Under the pieces are notes generated by a model that made no database searches, was not told the DNA's origin, and saw only the letters and a list, made by a program, of their open reading frames with translations. Position numbers and translations under genes: made by a program. This document shows, one piece after another, positions 1 to 9,393 of a DNA stretch of 64,000 nt. Origin of the DNA: an uncultured Pedobacter sp. (GTDB lineage: Bacteria; Bacteroidota; Bacteroidia; Sphingobacteriales; Sphingobacteriaceae); NCBI RefSeq assembly GCF_946480185.1, contig NZ_CAMLIG010000012.1, positions 1 through 64,000 of the forward strand. The letters are read 5' to 3'. Within the stretch, counting starts at the first letter, position 1. Every line of letters begins with the position of its first letter.

Positions 1-437
1 AACACTATTATATACTTGAATATCAGTATTTTAAATACTTTTTAAGAACTGACTAAGTAGATGCCAATACTGAGGTGCTTAAACTTTATATCATCTGCGA
101 ATAAACCCTGAAAAAAAAACAGATAGGCAGGAAATAAGACAAATAATTTATGTAAAAATTTTGCACTCAATCAAATAAGCTTTACAATGATTTTTTCTGA
201 ACGTTTAATAATTGGTATTTAAAAGTAATAAATAATTTAGTTGATTTTCACCTTATTGAAAAATCATTGTTTGATAATAACATTCCAATAGACATTTGTG
301 GATTTGCCTTATTGCTTTACTAGATGACATTTAAAATCTGTACAGACTTACAGTATCCAGAACACATAATATAAAGTGGTTAACTTACAATTCCAGTCCT
401 AAGAAATGGACGCAAATTAAATGTGCTTTTGATGTGG
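1..437. other. AT-rich stretch without a supported gene
   Basis: No open frame of convincing length or composition is visible on either strand. A short open frame at the left edge of the plus strand stops within the first 60 bases; it could be the tail of an upstream gene, but nothing in it is recognisable. No clear terminator hairpin follows the minus-strand gene that ends at 438. Confidence 0.5.
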
Positions 438-3005
438 TTAATTTAAAATCATATTCAGATCTTTATTAAAAGCCTCTGAATAGATTCTGCTGTATTCACG
501 TGTGAAATTTTCAAAAGCTTTTTTTGCTAGGGAGTGTTTGCCCAATAATGCTAAGCTTTTACATTTGATAATCATTGCCTCTTCGTTTACAGGATCTATA
601 TAAAAAATGCAATCAGATAATCGGATCAGGAATTCAGGGTCCGAAGAAAGATCAATACACTTAATATAGCTATTGTAAATATCAATTATCTCATTTGATA
701 TTTCCGATTTAAAAGAATCCAACCATTCATACTCTGCAGTTGGCAAAAAACTTCCTCTTTCAATAATAGAAATCAACTGCAGTACTTTCTCTTGAGTAAG
801 CTTATTCTTGTCCTTTACAATATTAATATAGTTCAGATAATCTACCCTAACTATATTATTATCAAAATGGATGGTCCAGTATCCGGTTTGTTTGGATATA
901 GTGCAATCCTGTATTTTTTCTAATATCGCTTTTAGCTTTGCAATGTTAACAGACCTATTGTTCCGGGCGCTTTTAACTGATTTATCAAACCATATTAACT
1001 CGTTCAGTTTTTCAGAACTAATACCTCTTCCCCATCTTAGTGTATATAAAGTAATAGCTAAAAACAACTCTTTGATTAAGGGAGTAAAATACTTGGTAAT
1101 ATCATTCCCTTCATTATCAAATAATTGCAAATCTCCAAAAAGAAATATGGTGTTAGTAATTAATACATTTTCAGATGAAACAATGTCTATTATAGGATGA
1201 TTTGGATTGTGAACATACACTGCTTCTGCCTCATGTTTAATTTTCAGGGTTTCACCCTTATTTTTAAAAATTGCTTTTTTACGATATCTTCTAAAATAAA
1301 AAATAGCCAAAGACAAGATGATAAAAAACGGTATAATGATAAGCCATTTAGGTTTGAGTTTAAAATCAACAGAGCCATTAATAGCCGGTAATGGTGGACT
1401 ATTTAAAGTATAAATAGCAAAGCTAGTTTCGTCATTATTATCTAAAAAACTGGTGACGGCAATAAATTTATTTCTCGTATTATCATAAAATAATTCAGCA
1501 AAAGATTGAGTATCATGAAAAAGAAACGGAATTCTAGTCCCCACTTTTTCCCAAACAGAATCCTTAAGACCAATTTTTATTAACTGGATTTCCGCATTAA
1601 ATTTATGCTTTGGATAGGTAAGTGCATATAAAACGGAATCTCCTTCTGAAATCATTGAATTACCAAAGACAAAATCTTCATCCTTGACATTTAAGCTAAA
1701 TAGTTTTTTAAAATGTTGCTTTTTAATATCAAAAAATACTAAATCGTATAAAAACTTGGGGTTCAACACTTGTTGTCCGGTAGTGCTTCCATAGCCACCA
1801 AGTATATATACTCCACTTTTATCTTTATTTGGTGCTAGTGCAGCTAAATATCTGGGGGTAAAAACATCTCCACTGACTTTTAAAGTATCCCAAGAATGTG
1901 TTTTGAATGCATATCTTTTAACCTGGTTTTTATACGTAAACTGCCCGTAACCGCCAAATATATAAAGGGAAGAATCATTAGAAGAGAAAAACTGATTTAA
2001 GTGCCAATATAACGTAATACCGGCTGTATCCTTAATTTTATCAGACCACTTATATGTTTTAAAATCAAATGTGTTTATACTTTGCTTGTCATTGAAAAAG
2101 TTGTATAATTTATTTTGATTTTGATCAAAGAAACTTCTATTACCTTTTGGTAAAGGGTATTTCCCGGATTTATATGCTTTATTGCTAAAAGATTCTGTTT
2201 TAAAATTGTACATAAAGATAGAGTCAGACCCTATCATCAACACTCTATCATTCTTCCTGTCATAAGCAACCGTGGCGGCACCGTGTATTTTAGCTACAGT
2301 CACTTTATCCCACTCTAAATAATTTCTCTTAATCCATTGGGGGTTAACTACGCTGGCAGTTTTTCCATTAATTTCTTCTTTGGCATAATTTCCCCTTATC
2401 TCATTTAATGGCCAATGGTAAGCTAAATAGCCATTTTTATTAATTTTAATCTCTTTAATTTTAAAATGAGGGACGTCTGTATTACTTAAATTTTTGTAAG
2501 AATTTGCCCCAAAGAGGAATTTGAAGCAACTGTTTTTATCTAAAAAGCCTATATTTTGTGTATAAAATTCTTGACCGTTTGTTAAGGTTAATTGCTTTTT
2601 TTTAAAATCGAACCTTAATGTAATTTTATTCCAGTTTTCAAATAATTTATCCTCCGCAATGTTAAATGAAATATGAGAGAAAACATCCCCTATGCTTACT
2701 AAGAAATGTCTTTTTACAGAGGGTCTTCCGTCGTATAATAAATCAATAGTTTGATTGTTATGGTTAAGCCTTAATATATATCCGAAATATTCTTTATATC
2801 TTGGAATAAAGCCTATTTCGAAAGAAATTTCAAAATCTTGGTCAAAACAGAGTGCAGAGTTTGGACTTAGATCTAAGCCCGTCCGTTTGTCTTGATTAAC
2901 ATCATTACCATAAAAACCTAAACCATAGTTTTGAGAAAACGTGTATCGACAATTAAAAAGAATAACAAAAAAAATTAAAACGAATCTCAAAAAAATATTA
3001 CGCAT
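438..3005 (-). CDS. Membrane-spanning LamG/Kelch sensor with cytoplasmic SARP-like DNA-binding and BTAD/TPR domains
   Basis: The 855-residue product begins with a signal peptide or membrane anchor (to about residue 24). Residues 40-225 look like a LamG/concanavalin-type jelly roll. Residues 240-545 carry Kelch/galactose-oxidase-like propeller repeats (for example IFGGYGQF and ILGGYGST). A single hydrophobic segment at about 554-572 is followed by RRYRKK, so the C-terminus should be cytoplasmic. Residues 620-720 resemble the winged helix of SARP/OmpR-type activators (GDLQLFDNEG, then a block with SSEKLNELIW and SARNNRSVNIAKLKAIL). Residues 725-855 resemble the helical bacterial transcriptional activator domain. 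I infer a one-component transmembrane regulator that senses an extracytoplasmic ligand. It lies just beyond the terminator of the first SusC/SusD operon and may control that locus. The domain calls come from pattern reading and are less certain for LamG than for Kelch and the winged helix. Confidence 0.8.
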   Translation of the reverse strand: MRNIFLRFVLIFFVILFNCRYTFSQNYGLGFYGNDVNQDKRTGLDLSPNSALCFDQDFEISFEIGFIPRYKEYFGYILRLNHNNQTIDLLYDGRPSVKRHFLVSIGDVFSHISFNIAEDKLFENWNKITLRFDFKKKQLTLTNGQEFYTQNIGFLDKNSCFKFLFGANSYKNLSNTDVPHFKIKEIKINKNGYLAYHWPLNEIRGNYAKEEINGKTASVVNPQWIKRNYLEWDKVTVAKIHGAATVAYDRKNDRVLMIGSDSIFMYNFKTESFSNKAYKSGKYPLPKGNRSFFDQNQNKLYNFFNDKQSINTFDFKTYKWSDKIKDTAGITLYWHLNQFFSSNDSSLYIFGGYGQFTYKNQVKRYAFKTHSWDTLKVSGDVFTPRYLAALAPNKDKSGVYILGGYGSTTGQQVLNPKFLYDLVFFDIKKQHFKKLFSLNVKDEDFVFGNSMISEGDSVLYALTYPKHKFNAEIQLIKIGLKDSVWEKVGTRIPFLFHDTQSFAELFYDNTRNKFIAVTSFLDNNDETSFAIYTLNSPPLPAINGSVDFKLKPKWLIIIPFFIILSLAIFYFRRYRKKAIFKNKGETLKIKHEAEAVYVHNPNHPIIDIVSSENVLITNTIFLFGDLQLFDNEGNDITKYFTPLIKELFLAITLYTLRWGRGISSEKLNELIWFDKSVKSARNNRSVNIAKLKAILEKIQDCTISKQTGYWTIHFDNNIVRVDYLNYINIVKDKNKLTQEKVLQLISIIERGSFLPTAEYEWLDSFKSEISNEIIDIYNSYIKCIDLSSDPEFLIRLSDCIFYIDPVNEEAMIIKCKSLALLGKHSLAKKAFENFTREYSRIYSEAFNKDLNMILN

Positions 3006-3232
3006 TTTTTAGGTGACCTAGGTGAAATTATCAAATATCAATAATCTCTGCGATACTAAGATATTATTATCTTATGGTAATATAAAATTATCTTAAGCTA
3101 ATATAAAATCTTAAATAGAAATCACCGTTCCTTTAACAGACTTTCAAGCATGAAACTAAGCACAGAAGTTATCCAGCTTTTTAAAAAATGCGAATCACGA
3201 AAACCACTATTCCGAGCAAATAAGCTCCTAAT

Positions 3233-3275
3233 AAAAAGTCGTTGTAATAAAGTCTATCGACCAATTACAACGACT
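3233..3275 (-). terminator. Intrinsic terminator of the first SusC/SusD operon
   Basis: A perfect 12-bp inverted repeat (arms 3237-3248 and 3264-3275, 15-nt loop) is followed, in the minus-strand sense, by a run of five T. It lies 20 bases past the stop of the DUF3823-type lipoprotein gene, where an operon terminator is expected. Confidence 0.85.
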
Positions 3276-3294
3276 AAACTCTTAAATTACTTTA

Positions 3295-4011
3295 TTAAAG
3301 AGCTGGTACAGTGACTGTTTTTACAGGAGTGTAATTATACTTTTTGTAGGTATCACTTACTCTAACACCCACCCTTATATAATATGTAGTTTCATATTTC
3401 ATAGGCTGCAGAGAAGTGATGGTGATATTGGTATTTTCTTTATCATTTGTAACCGCTACTGCAGCTGCGACTCTTGTTGGATCAAAGTTATTATTTCCTA
3501 CGTATGGTGTATTAGATATAAATAATTGATAATCTAATAAATTTGGCATTGCCTCGCCCAACGGCCCAGGATTGCGTTTAAATTTGAAAGTCGCCGTTAC
3601 TTTATTGTCTGAAAGAAGTTGAGGTTCAGTTACCCACTCTACGTTTAAATAGGGAACCACATGAAAATCATGGGTTGTATTCCCCACAACTTTAATCGTA
3701 TCTCCTACGATTGGATAAAAGGCGCCGTCTCTTAAGGTTGCAATATAAGTTGCCGCAAAAACTTTTGTATTAACGTAAGTGCCGTCCATCTTTAAACCAT
3801 AATAAAACGGAATCGGAGTTTCGCTCCAACTGATTTCGTCCATTTGTATACGTCCTGTTCCGGAACCCTGTTCCAGCTGCATGGGTTTGTTTTCAGCATC
3901 ATAAATTACACCCTGCAAACTGGCATTTGGACCATCATAATTATCAATCTCACAGGAGTGGAGAAAAATAGCTGTGCTTAGAAAAAATAAATTCAGAAAT
4001 ATCTTTTTCAT
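3295..4011 (-). CDS. SusE/F-position surface lipoprotein, DUF3823-like
   Basis: The start was set at the ATG at 4011, which gives a 238-residue protein with a lipoprotein signal peptide (MKKIFLNLFF to lipobox FLHSC, Cys at about residue 20). A longer frame runs up to 4167 but would lack a signal peptide and overlap the SusD gene. After the lipobox, LQGVIYDAENKPMQL reads as the beta-sandwich start typical of DUF3823 proteins. The C-terminal half (to about 236) resembles a second fibronectin-like domain. It is the last gene of the operon, 10 bp after the SusD stop and just before the terminator. Family members sit beside SusD and are thought to bind glycan at the cell surface. The function here is inferred from position. 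Confidence 0.82.
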   Translation of the reverse strand: MKKIFLNLFFLSTAIFLHSCEIDNYDGPNASLQGVIYDAENKPMQLEQGSGTGRIQMDEISWSETPIPFYYGLKMDGTYVNTKVFAATYIATLRDGAFYPIVGDTIKVVGNTTHDFHVVPYLNVEWVTEPQLLSDNKVTATFKFKRNPGPLGEAMPNLLDYQLFISNTPYVGNNNFDPTRVAAAVAVTNDKENTNITITSLQPMKYETTYYIRVGVRVSDTYKKYNYTPVKTVTVPAL

Positions 4012-4021
4012 GTTCTTTAGA

Positions 4022-6052
4022 TTAATATTGATCATTTTGTAATAATGTATTATTTGATGCGGCAATTTCGGAATTCGGGATTGGCTCGTAATATGCTTTA
4101 ATTGGAATTGTAAACCTTGCGAACCTCTCATCAAAGCCACAGTCGAAAATATACTTTCCTTGTACATAATCAGGGGCTAAAGGAACTGCTCCTTTTGCAA
4201 AGAGAAAGGGGTTTAGTTTTCTCCAAATTCTAGAATTAACCTCTAAATCTGCTGTTCTCCATCTCAGCATATCCCACCAGATTTTCTGTTCAAAAGCAAG
4301 TTCTTTTCTGCGTTCAATTCTAATGATTTGCATTCCTCTGTTTGGCGCAAGAACGTAAGATCCTACACCAGTTCCAACTGGTAAAGATGGGCTGGTAGAC
4401 AATTCGGCCGGACTGGTTAATAATACCGCACCAGCCCTTGATCTGATGTCATTTATACTTAAATAGGCATCATTTTGCATATTAATCCCATCTACTATTG
4501 GAACACCATTTTGCGCAAGTTCTAATGCAGCTTCCGCTCGGTTTAAAAGAACTTCAGCATATCTAATTTCAATCCATGATTGGGTGGATTGGCTCAATTT
4601 TGTTAGTGATGGAGCTAAATTCGGATCTAAGAATTTACGTCCATGAAACCCCGTTACCGTAGCATTGTTAGCTGATGACGGACCGTCTAATCCGGTTGGG
4701 TTAATTTTTTCTCCAGTAGATAATGTAATTGGGTTTTGTGAATTTACCGTTCCTGATTCTTTTACGTTGGCTTTGTAAAAAGCAACTGTTGAATATTTAA
4801 CAGTAAGGCCTTCGCCAACAAACTTTTTAATAGGTGTTGCAGGGTTTACACTTTCTATCAAGGTCCCTCTTCTTAAATCAGTATGAAGACCTTTAAACGG
4901 CTGACCTGGCAACAAAACGGTACCTCTCAGCCTAGGTTCGCAATTTGCAAATAGTTCTTCTAGGCTATTGTAAACTATGTAATTCCCAGCCGCATCTGTT
5001 GTTTTAAGCTGTCCCTTTGCATTTTTTGGTAAACCATCAAATAACTCTACGTAATCCAAAGTTGGATTAAACCTATCTCCATAAGTGCTTGTCATGTGTG
5101 GGGGGCTGGATACGGCATCAAAACTATGAACAGCATCAGGGAAATAATATGCTCTTGAAAAAATGGTCTCTGGGCTTGATTCGTCAAGAAACAGATTTGC
5201 GTAATTATCTGCAGTTGCTATTTTATCTGTGGCAGAAAAGTTTTTTCTGTATAAAGAGTACTTGGTTTCAATTGATTTTGCTGCCCTGTACGCCTGTGTA
5301 AAATAGTCGTTGGCCCTTGCAGCGGGAATTCCGGTTAACATAATACCTTCTTTAACAAAAGGTACTCCGTAACGGGCTTTTGAACCTGCTGATAAAGCTA
5401 CTCTTGATTTAAACGCAGCAGCTATGTTTTTATTGGCTCTGCCTTTTTGCTCACTCTCATCCGGCATATTAGCAATAGCATAATCCAAATCTGCTAGAAT
5501 AAAATCATAGGTCTGCTCTTCGCTACTTCTTGGGATATATAATTGACTGGCATCACCATTTTCATAAGGAAGAACTTTATCAACAATCGGCACTCCTCCA
5601 TATCTTTTTGCAAGTTCAAAATAAGTAAATGCTCTAATAAATTTAGCTTCTGCTATCCAACGATTTGTGCTGGTTTCTGTAAGGCTTGCTGCATACGCTG
5701 GAAGTTTTTCTATTAAATAGTTAGCATTCCTGATCACTTGATATCCATTTTTCCAGTAGCCTTGTGCTGGGTTTAAATAACTGTTTTGATTTCGGTTTGC
5801 GTTTTCTCCGGTATTGAGCTGCGGTACCCAAATTTGAAGGTGAAAGCCATAGCCGTCACCATCTCTGCCACTGTACTTAAAATCTTCCATGGGTAATCTG
5901 CTATACAACGCTGCCATATAGGCTTTAATTCCAGCGTTTGTAAATATAGCGTCATCCTGAACGATGGTGGTAGGTGCTATATCTAATGTATTACATGCAT
6001 TTAAAGACCCAAACAATATGGTAAATGCTATATATATAATTCTCTTTTTCAT
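4022..6052 (-). CDS. SusD/RagB-family glycan-binding outer-membrane lipoprotein
   Basis: The 676-residue protein has a lipoprotein signal peptide (lipobox near SLNAC, Cys about residue 20). It shows the N-terminal SusD pattern with a first helix of the type DAIFTNAGIKAYMAALYSRL, and the TPR-like stretch around RNANYLIEKL and WIAEAKFIRAFTYFELAKRYGG. The C-terminal stretch RRKELAFEQKIWWDMLRWR is the usual SusD signature. It sits 50 bp downstream of the SusC gene and forms the lid/binding partner of that porin at the outer membrane. It is longer than the common 500-600 residues, with extra loops in the middle. Confidence is high for family; the ligand is unknown. Confidence 0.95.
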   Translation of the reverse strand: MKKRIIYIAFTILFGSLNACNTLDIAPTTIVQDDAIFTNAGIKAYMAALYSRLPMEDFKYSGRDGDGYGFHLQIWVPQLNTGENANRNQNSYLNPAQGYWKNGYQVIRNANYLIEKLPAYAASLTETSTNRWIAEAKFIRAFTYFELAKRYGGVPIVDKVLPYENGDASQLYIPRSSEEQTYDFILADLDYAIANMPDESEQKGRANKNIAAAFKSRVALSAGSKARYGVPFVKEGIMLTGIPAARANDYFTQAYRAAKSIETKYSLYRKNFSATDKIATADNYANLFLDESSPETIFSRAYYFPDAVHSFDAVSSPPHMTSTYGDRFNPTLDYVELFDGLPKNAKGQLKTTDAAGNYIVYNSLEELFANCEPRLRGTVLLPGQPFKGLHTDLRRGTLIESVNPATPIKKFVGEGLTVKYSTVAFYKANVKESGTVNSQNPITLSTGEKINPTGLDGPSSANNATVTGFHGRKFLDPNLAPSLTKLSQSTQSWIEIRYAEVLLNRAEAALELAQNGVPIVDGINMQNDAYLSINDIRSRAGAVLLTSPAELSTSPSLPVGTGVGSYVLAPNRGMQIIRIERRKELAFEQKIWWDMLRWRTADLEVNSRIWRKLNPFLFAKGAVPLAPDYVQGKYIFDCGFDERFARFTIPIKAYYEPIPNSEIAASNNTLLQNDQY

Positions 6053-6102
6053 ATCTTTTGAAATTTATATTTCTTATTTATTTCTATGAATTTTTACCCT
6101 AA

Positions 6103-9100
6103 TTAGAATGTGAGACTTGCTCCAAAATTTATGGTTCTACTCAAGGGGTACAAATATCCATACGTTTCTGATGGATGTTCTGGATCAACGCCTTTTACAT
6201 CTGTAATGGTAAATAAGTTATAAGCATTGGTAAATACTCTTAAATTCTGAATCCCAGCCTTTTTCAATAAGCTCTTTGGTACAGAATACCCAAGTTCTAT
6301 ACTTTTTAACCTTAGATATGCTCCATTTTGGATAGCTTTACGAGAGTCTCCGTTTATAACAGTTCCTGTATAAGCGTTATCACCCGGAATCCATTGATTT
6401 TTTGGATCGTAAGGATCTGCTTTGGGGTCAACAGGATGCCATCTATCCATAAAGAAATCAAGTGCATTCCCGTCAAATGCCAATGGTTGCGATAATTGTT
6501 CCCCATAAGAAACATAACTTAAAGCACCACCTTGAAAAAGCATATTAATATCAAAACCTTTATAATCAGCGCCTAAAGTAGCTCCAAAAGTTAAAAGAGG
6601 TGTTTGGCTTGTGGTTGCAATTGGATGTTTATCATTATCATTAAATACCCCGTCTCCATTCCAATCTCCATAGATATAATCTCCAGTTATTACAGATCTG
6701 CTTGTAAAGGTTGGAGAATTAACGATTTGATTATAATTCTGATATTGACCTAAGTAATCATATCCCCACCATATATCATCATATCTGTTAGTAGTATTAC
6801 TTTCCCAATTGCTATAAGAATTTCCGCTACGGTTACGCTCTTTAAAAATATCTTTTCTACGTGTGTAGGCAACATTTCCTCCTATGTTATAACCAAAAGA
6901 CCCGAACTTGTTTCTATGCGTTAACGCTAATTCCATTCCGTTTGTCTGATCTTTATTTAAATTTTCTTGTGGTAATAGGGTTCCAAATAAGCCTGGTACA
7001 GTAGCTAATTTATTAGCTAACAAACCGCTTCTGTTTCTTCTAAAAACATCAAAAGTTACGCCTAACTTACTGTTCCAGAAATCAGCATCTACTCCTAAGT
7101 TCATTAAATCTGAAGTAGTCCAGGTAATATTCTTGTTTGGATATACCCTAAAACCAACAGCATTAACGAACTGACCATCAAATACACTTCCTCCTGGAAG
7201 ACCATTGTTTGTCCCGTCATAAGGATAATCATATCCAGAAATGTATTGATAGTCAATTGCTGAATCGTCTCCAACTCTACCATAAGAAGCTCTGATTTTT
7301 AAATTATCTATAAAAGCTAGTGATTTATTATTTTTTATGAATCCTTCTTCTGATACTCTCCAGCCAACAGATCCAGCCGGAAAAAAGCCCCATCGTTTAT
7401 TAGTTGGAAATCGAGAGGAAGCATCGTATCTAAAACTTGCTTCTGCAAGGTATTTTCCTTTATAATCATAATTAAGCCTACCCACCCATGCTTTTGTAGC
7501 ACTAGAAGATATACCATCTATATTGCTATTCGCAACCTGATTCTGCGAGATTCCAGCAAATAAATAAGGTAACGGTATTCCGAGCTCTCTAGCGGCATAA
7601 AAACTATCTCCAGAAGTTGTACCTTCTTCATATAATACTAATGCTTTAAAATTGTGCGCATCTAAAAAAGTTTTATTGTAATTTAAAGACAATTGTAGTA
7701 GTGAATTAGGTGAGTTCGAGTATGCCCGCTGTATCCTATCTGGCCCATTATTACTAAAAGGGCTGTATGTATTGCTAGCGGCGTCATAATCATATACTTT
7801 AAACTCTTTTTGAAAATCGGTATTATCAGTGTTTCTAAAATCATAAGCAAATGATCCTTTTGCAGATAAACCTTCTATAAAGGGTAATTTATAATCTAAG
7901 GAGAACTGACTTTGTATCCAAGTGTTTTTGTCTTTGGTATATCCAGATACTTCGTCATCGGCAAAAGCCCCTGGATGTTCAAAAACAGGTTTGTAAAGAT
8001 AATCTGGATTATCATTTGCGTAATAGCTCTCATTAGGCTGTGCTCTCCAAAGCGCTCGGAAAATTTGCCAAGATAAGTGCGTTGGATTTAATTTTTTGTC
8101 CATTATTCCGCTCAATTTTACTGATGCATTAAGGCTTTTGGAGATTTTGGCATTAAGATTAGTCCTAAAGTTATAACGGTCATACTGCAAAGAATTACTT
8201 TTCCAATAACCGCCTTGAGATGCATAACCTGCGTTAACAAAATAGTCAATAGCTGCATCTTTTGAGGCACCACTAATGCTGAGGTTGTGTTGCAGTTGTG
8301 GAGCTGTTGGGTTCATAACTTCAGCATACCAATCGGTACTTTTCTTAGTTCCATCTAAGTATGGCGCAAAATCATCATCGCTGTATTTCAGAACCGGTCC
8401 GTCAACAGAATGCATTGTCCTTTCATTGTAAAGTGTATAACGATCTATCACACCAACTGGTTTAGGTAAGCCAATGGCTTCTTGATAACCAAAGTAATTC
8501 GAATACGTTATTTTAGCTTTTCCTGCTTGTCCTTTTTTTGTAGTGATAAGCACTACCCCATTAGCTGCTCTAACTCCATAAACGGCGGCAGCGGCATCTT
8601 TCAAAACCGATATACTTTCGATTTCGTTGGGATCCATTCTTGAGATGGTTCCTCTAGGAACTCCATCAACAATAACAAGCGGGCTACCAAAGCCCCTAAC
8701 ATCAAATACGTTTGTAAAAGCGCCAGGCTCAGAAGTTTTCTGTACTATTCTAACCCCAGGTGTTTTGCCTGTCATCATATTTTGAACGTTTTGAGTCTTG
8801 GTGGTGTTTAACTCTTCACCCGAAATTGTAGAGATGGCCCCCGTTAATGTGGCTTTCTTTTGGGTTCCGTAACCAACCACAACAATCTCATTTAAACCTA
8901 CACCTGCTTCTGTAAGCGTGATATTTAAAGAAGACGAGTTAGCACTTGTTACTTTTACATCTTTGTCAGCATACCCAATATAAGTGATAGTTAGGTACGC
9001 ACCTTGAGGGGCAGATATTACAAAGCCACCATTAAGGTCTGTTATTGTACCTCCCGAAGTCCCCTTGACTTTTACCTGAGCTCCAAGTAGTGGCTCTCCG

Positions 9101-9195
9101 TTTGCATTAGTTACTTTTCCTTTTACGGAAATGTTCTGAGCGTACGTTTGCATAACAATACATGACGCCAGTAAGAAAAATAGTAATTTTTTCAT
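6103..9195 (-). CDS. SusC/RagA-family TonB-dependent outer-membrane transporter
   Basis: The 1030-residue protein has a signal peptide (cleavage after about TYAQ, residue 19). A carboxypeptidase-regulatory-like beta-sandwich follows (about 22-105, VKGKVTNANGEPLLGAQVKV), then the SusC linker with NEIVVVGYGTQKK and a plug domain (about 115-225, including VLKDAAAAVYGVRAANGVVLITTKKG). The rest is the 22-strand barrel, ending in an aromatic residue (SLTF). It should import oligosaccharides across the outer membrane, energised by TonB, in complex with the SusD protein encoded immediately downstream. A GH92 gene lies 198 bp upstream in the same orientation. No STN or anti-sigma-interacting domain is seen, so regulation by an ECF sigma/anti-sigma pair is unlikely. 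Confidence 0.96.
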   Translation of the reverse strand: MKKLLFFLLASCIVMQTYAQNISVKGKVTNANGEPLLGAQVKVKGTSGGTITDLNGGFVISAPQGAYLTITYIGYADKDVKVTSANSSSLNITLTEAGVGLNEIVVVGYGTQKKATLTGAISTISGEELNTTKTQNVQNMMTGKTPGVRIVQKTSEPGAFTNVFDVRGFGSPLVIVDGVPRGTISRMDPNEIESISVLKDAAAAVYGVRAANGVVLITTKKGQAGKAKITYSNYFGYQEAIGLPKPVGVIDRYTLYNERTMHSVDGPVLKYSDDDFAPYLDGTKKSTDWYAEVMNPTAPQLQHNLSISGASKDAAIDYFVNAGYASQGGYWKSNSLQYDRYNFRTNLNAKISKSLNASVKLSGIMDKKLNPTHLSWQIFRALWRAQPNESYYANDNPDYLYKPVFEHPGAFADDEVSGYTKDKNTWIQSQFSLDYKLPFIEGLSAKGSFAYDFRNTDNTDFQKEFKVYDYDAASNTYSPFSNNGPDRIQRAYSNSPNSLLQLSLNYNKTFLDAHNFKALVLYEEGTTSGDSFYAARELGIPLPYLFAGISQNQVANSNIDGISSSATKAWVGRLNYDYKGKYLAEASFRYDASSRFPTNKRWGFFPAGSVGWRVSEEGFIKNNKSLAFIDNLKIRASYGRVGDDSAIDYQYISGYDYPYDGTNNGLPGGSVFDGQFVNAVGFRVYPNKNITWTTSDLMNLGVDADFWNSKLGVTFDVFRRNRSGLLANKLATVPGLFGTLLPQENLNKDQTNGMELALTHRNKFGSFGYNIGGNVAYTRRKDIFKERNRSGNSYSNWESNTTNRYDDIWWGYDYLGQYQNYNQIVNSPTFTSRSVITGDYIYGDWNGDGVFNDNDKHPIATTSQTPLLTFGATLGADYKGFDINMLFQGGALSYVSYGEQLSQPLAFDGNALDFFMDRWHPVDPKADPYDPKNQWIPGDNAYTGTVINGDSRKAIQNGAYLRLKSIELGYSVPKSLLKKAGIQNLRVFTNAYNLFTITDVKGVDPEHPSETYGYLYPLSRTINFGASLTF

Positions 9196-9393
9196 ACTTG
9201 AATAATTTATCGGTTTAATTTAGTTTATAAAAACATTAACTAAGTAAGCTTGTTAGGGTTAAAAAAAGCTTAATATTTAATTAATTTGATACTCTTTGGT
9301 GTTATTTAATTAAAAAAGATTACTGTTTCATAAATGTCTGCTAATGAATATTATATTAAAACTTATTTAAGATGCTCATCAGCAAGTATGATA

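Noticed and set aside
3295..4167. Longer 290-codon version of the DUF3823-like lipoprotein
   Set aside because: The extra 52 residues overlap SusD in another frame and would hide the lipoprotein signal peptide; the ATG at 4011 fits better.
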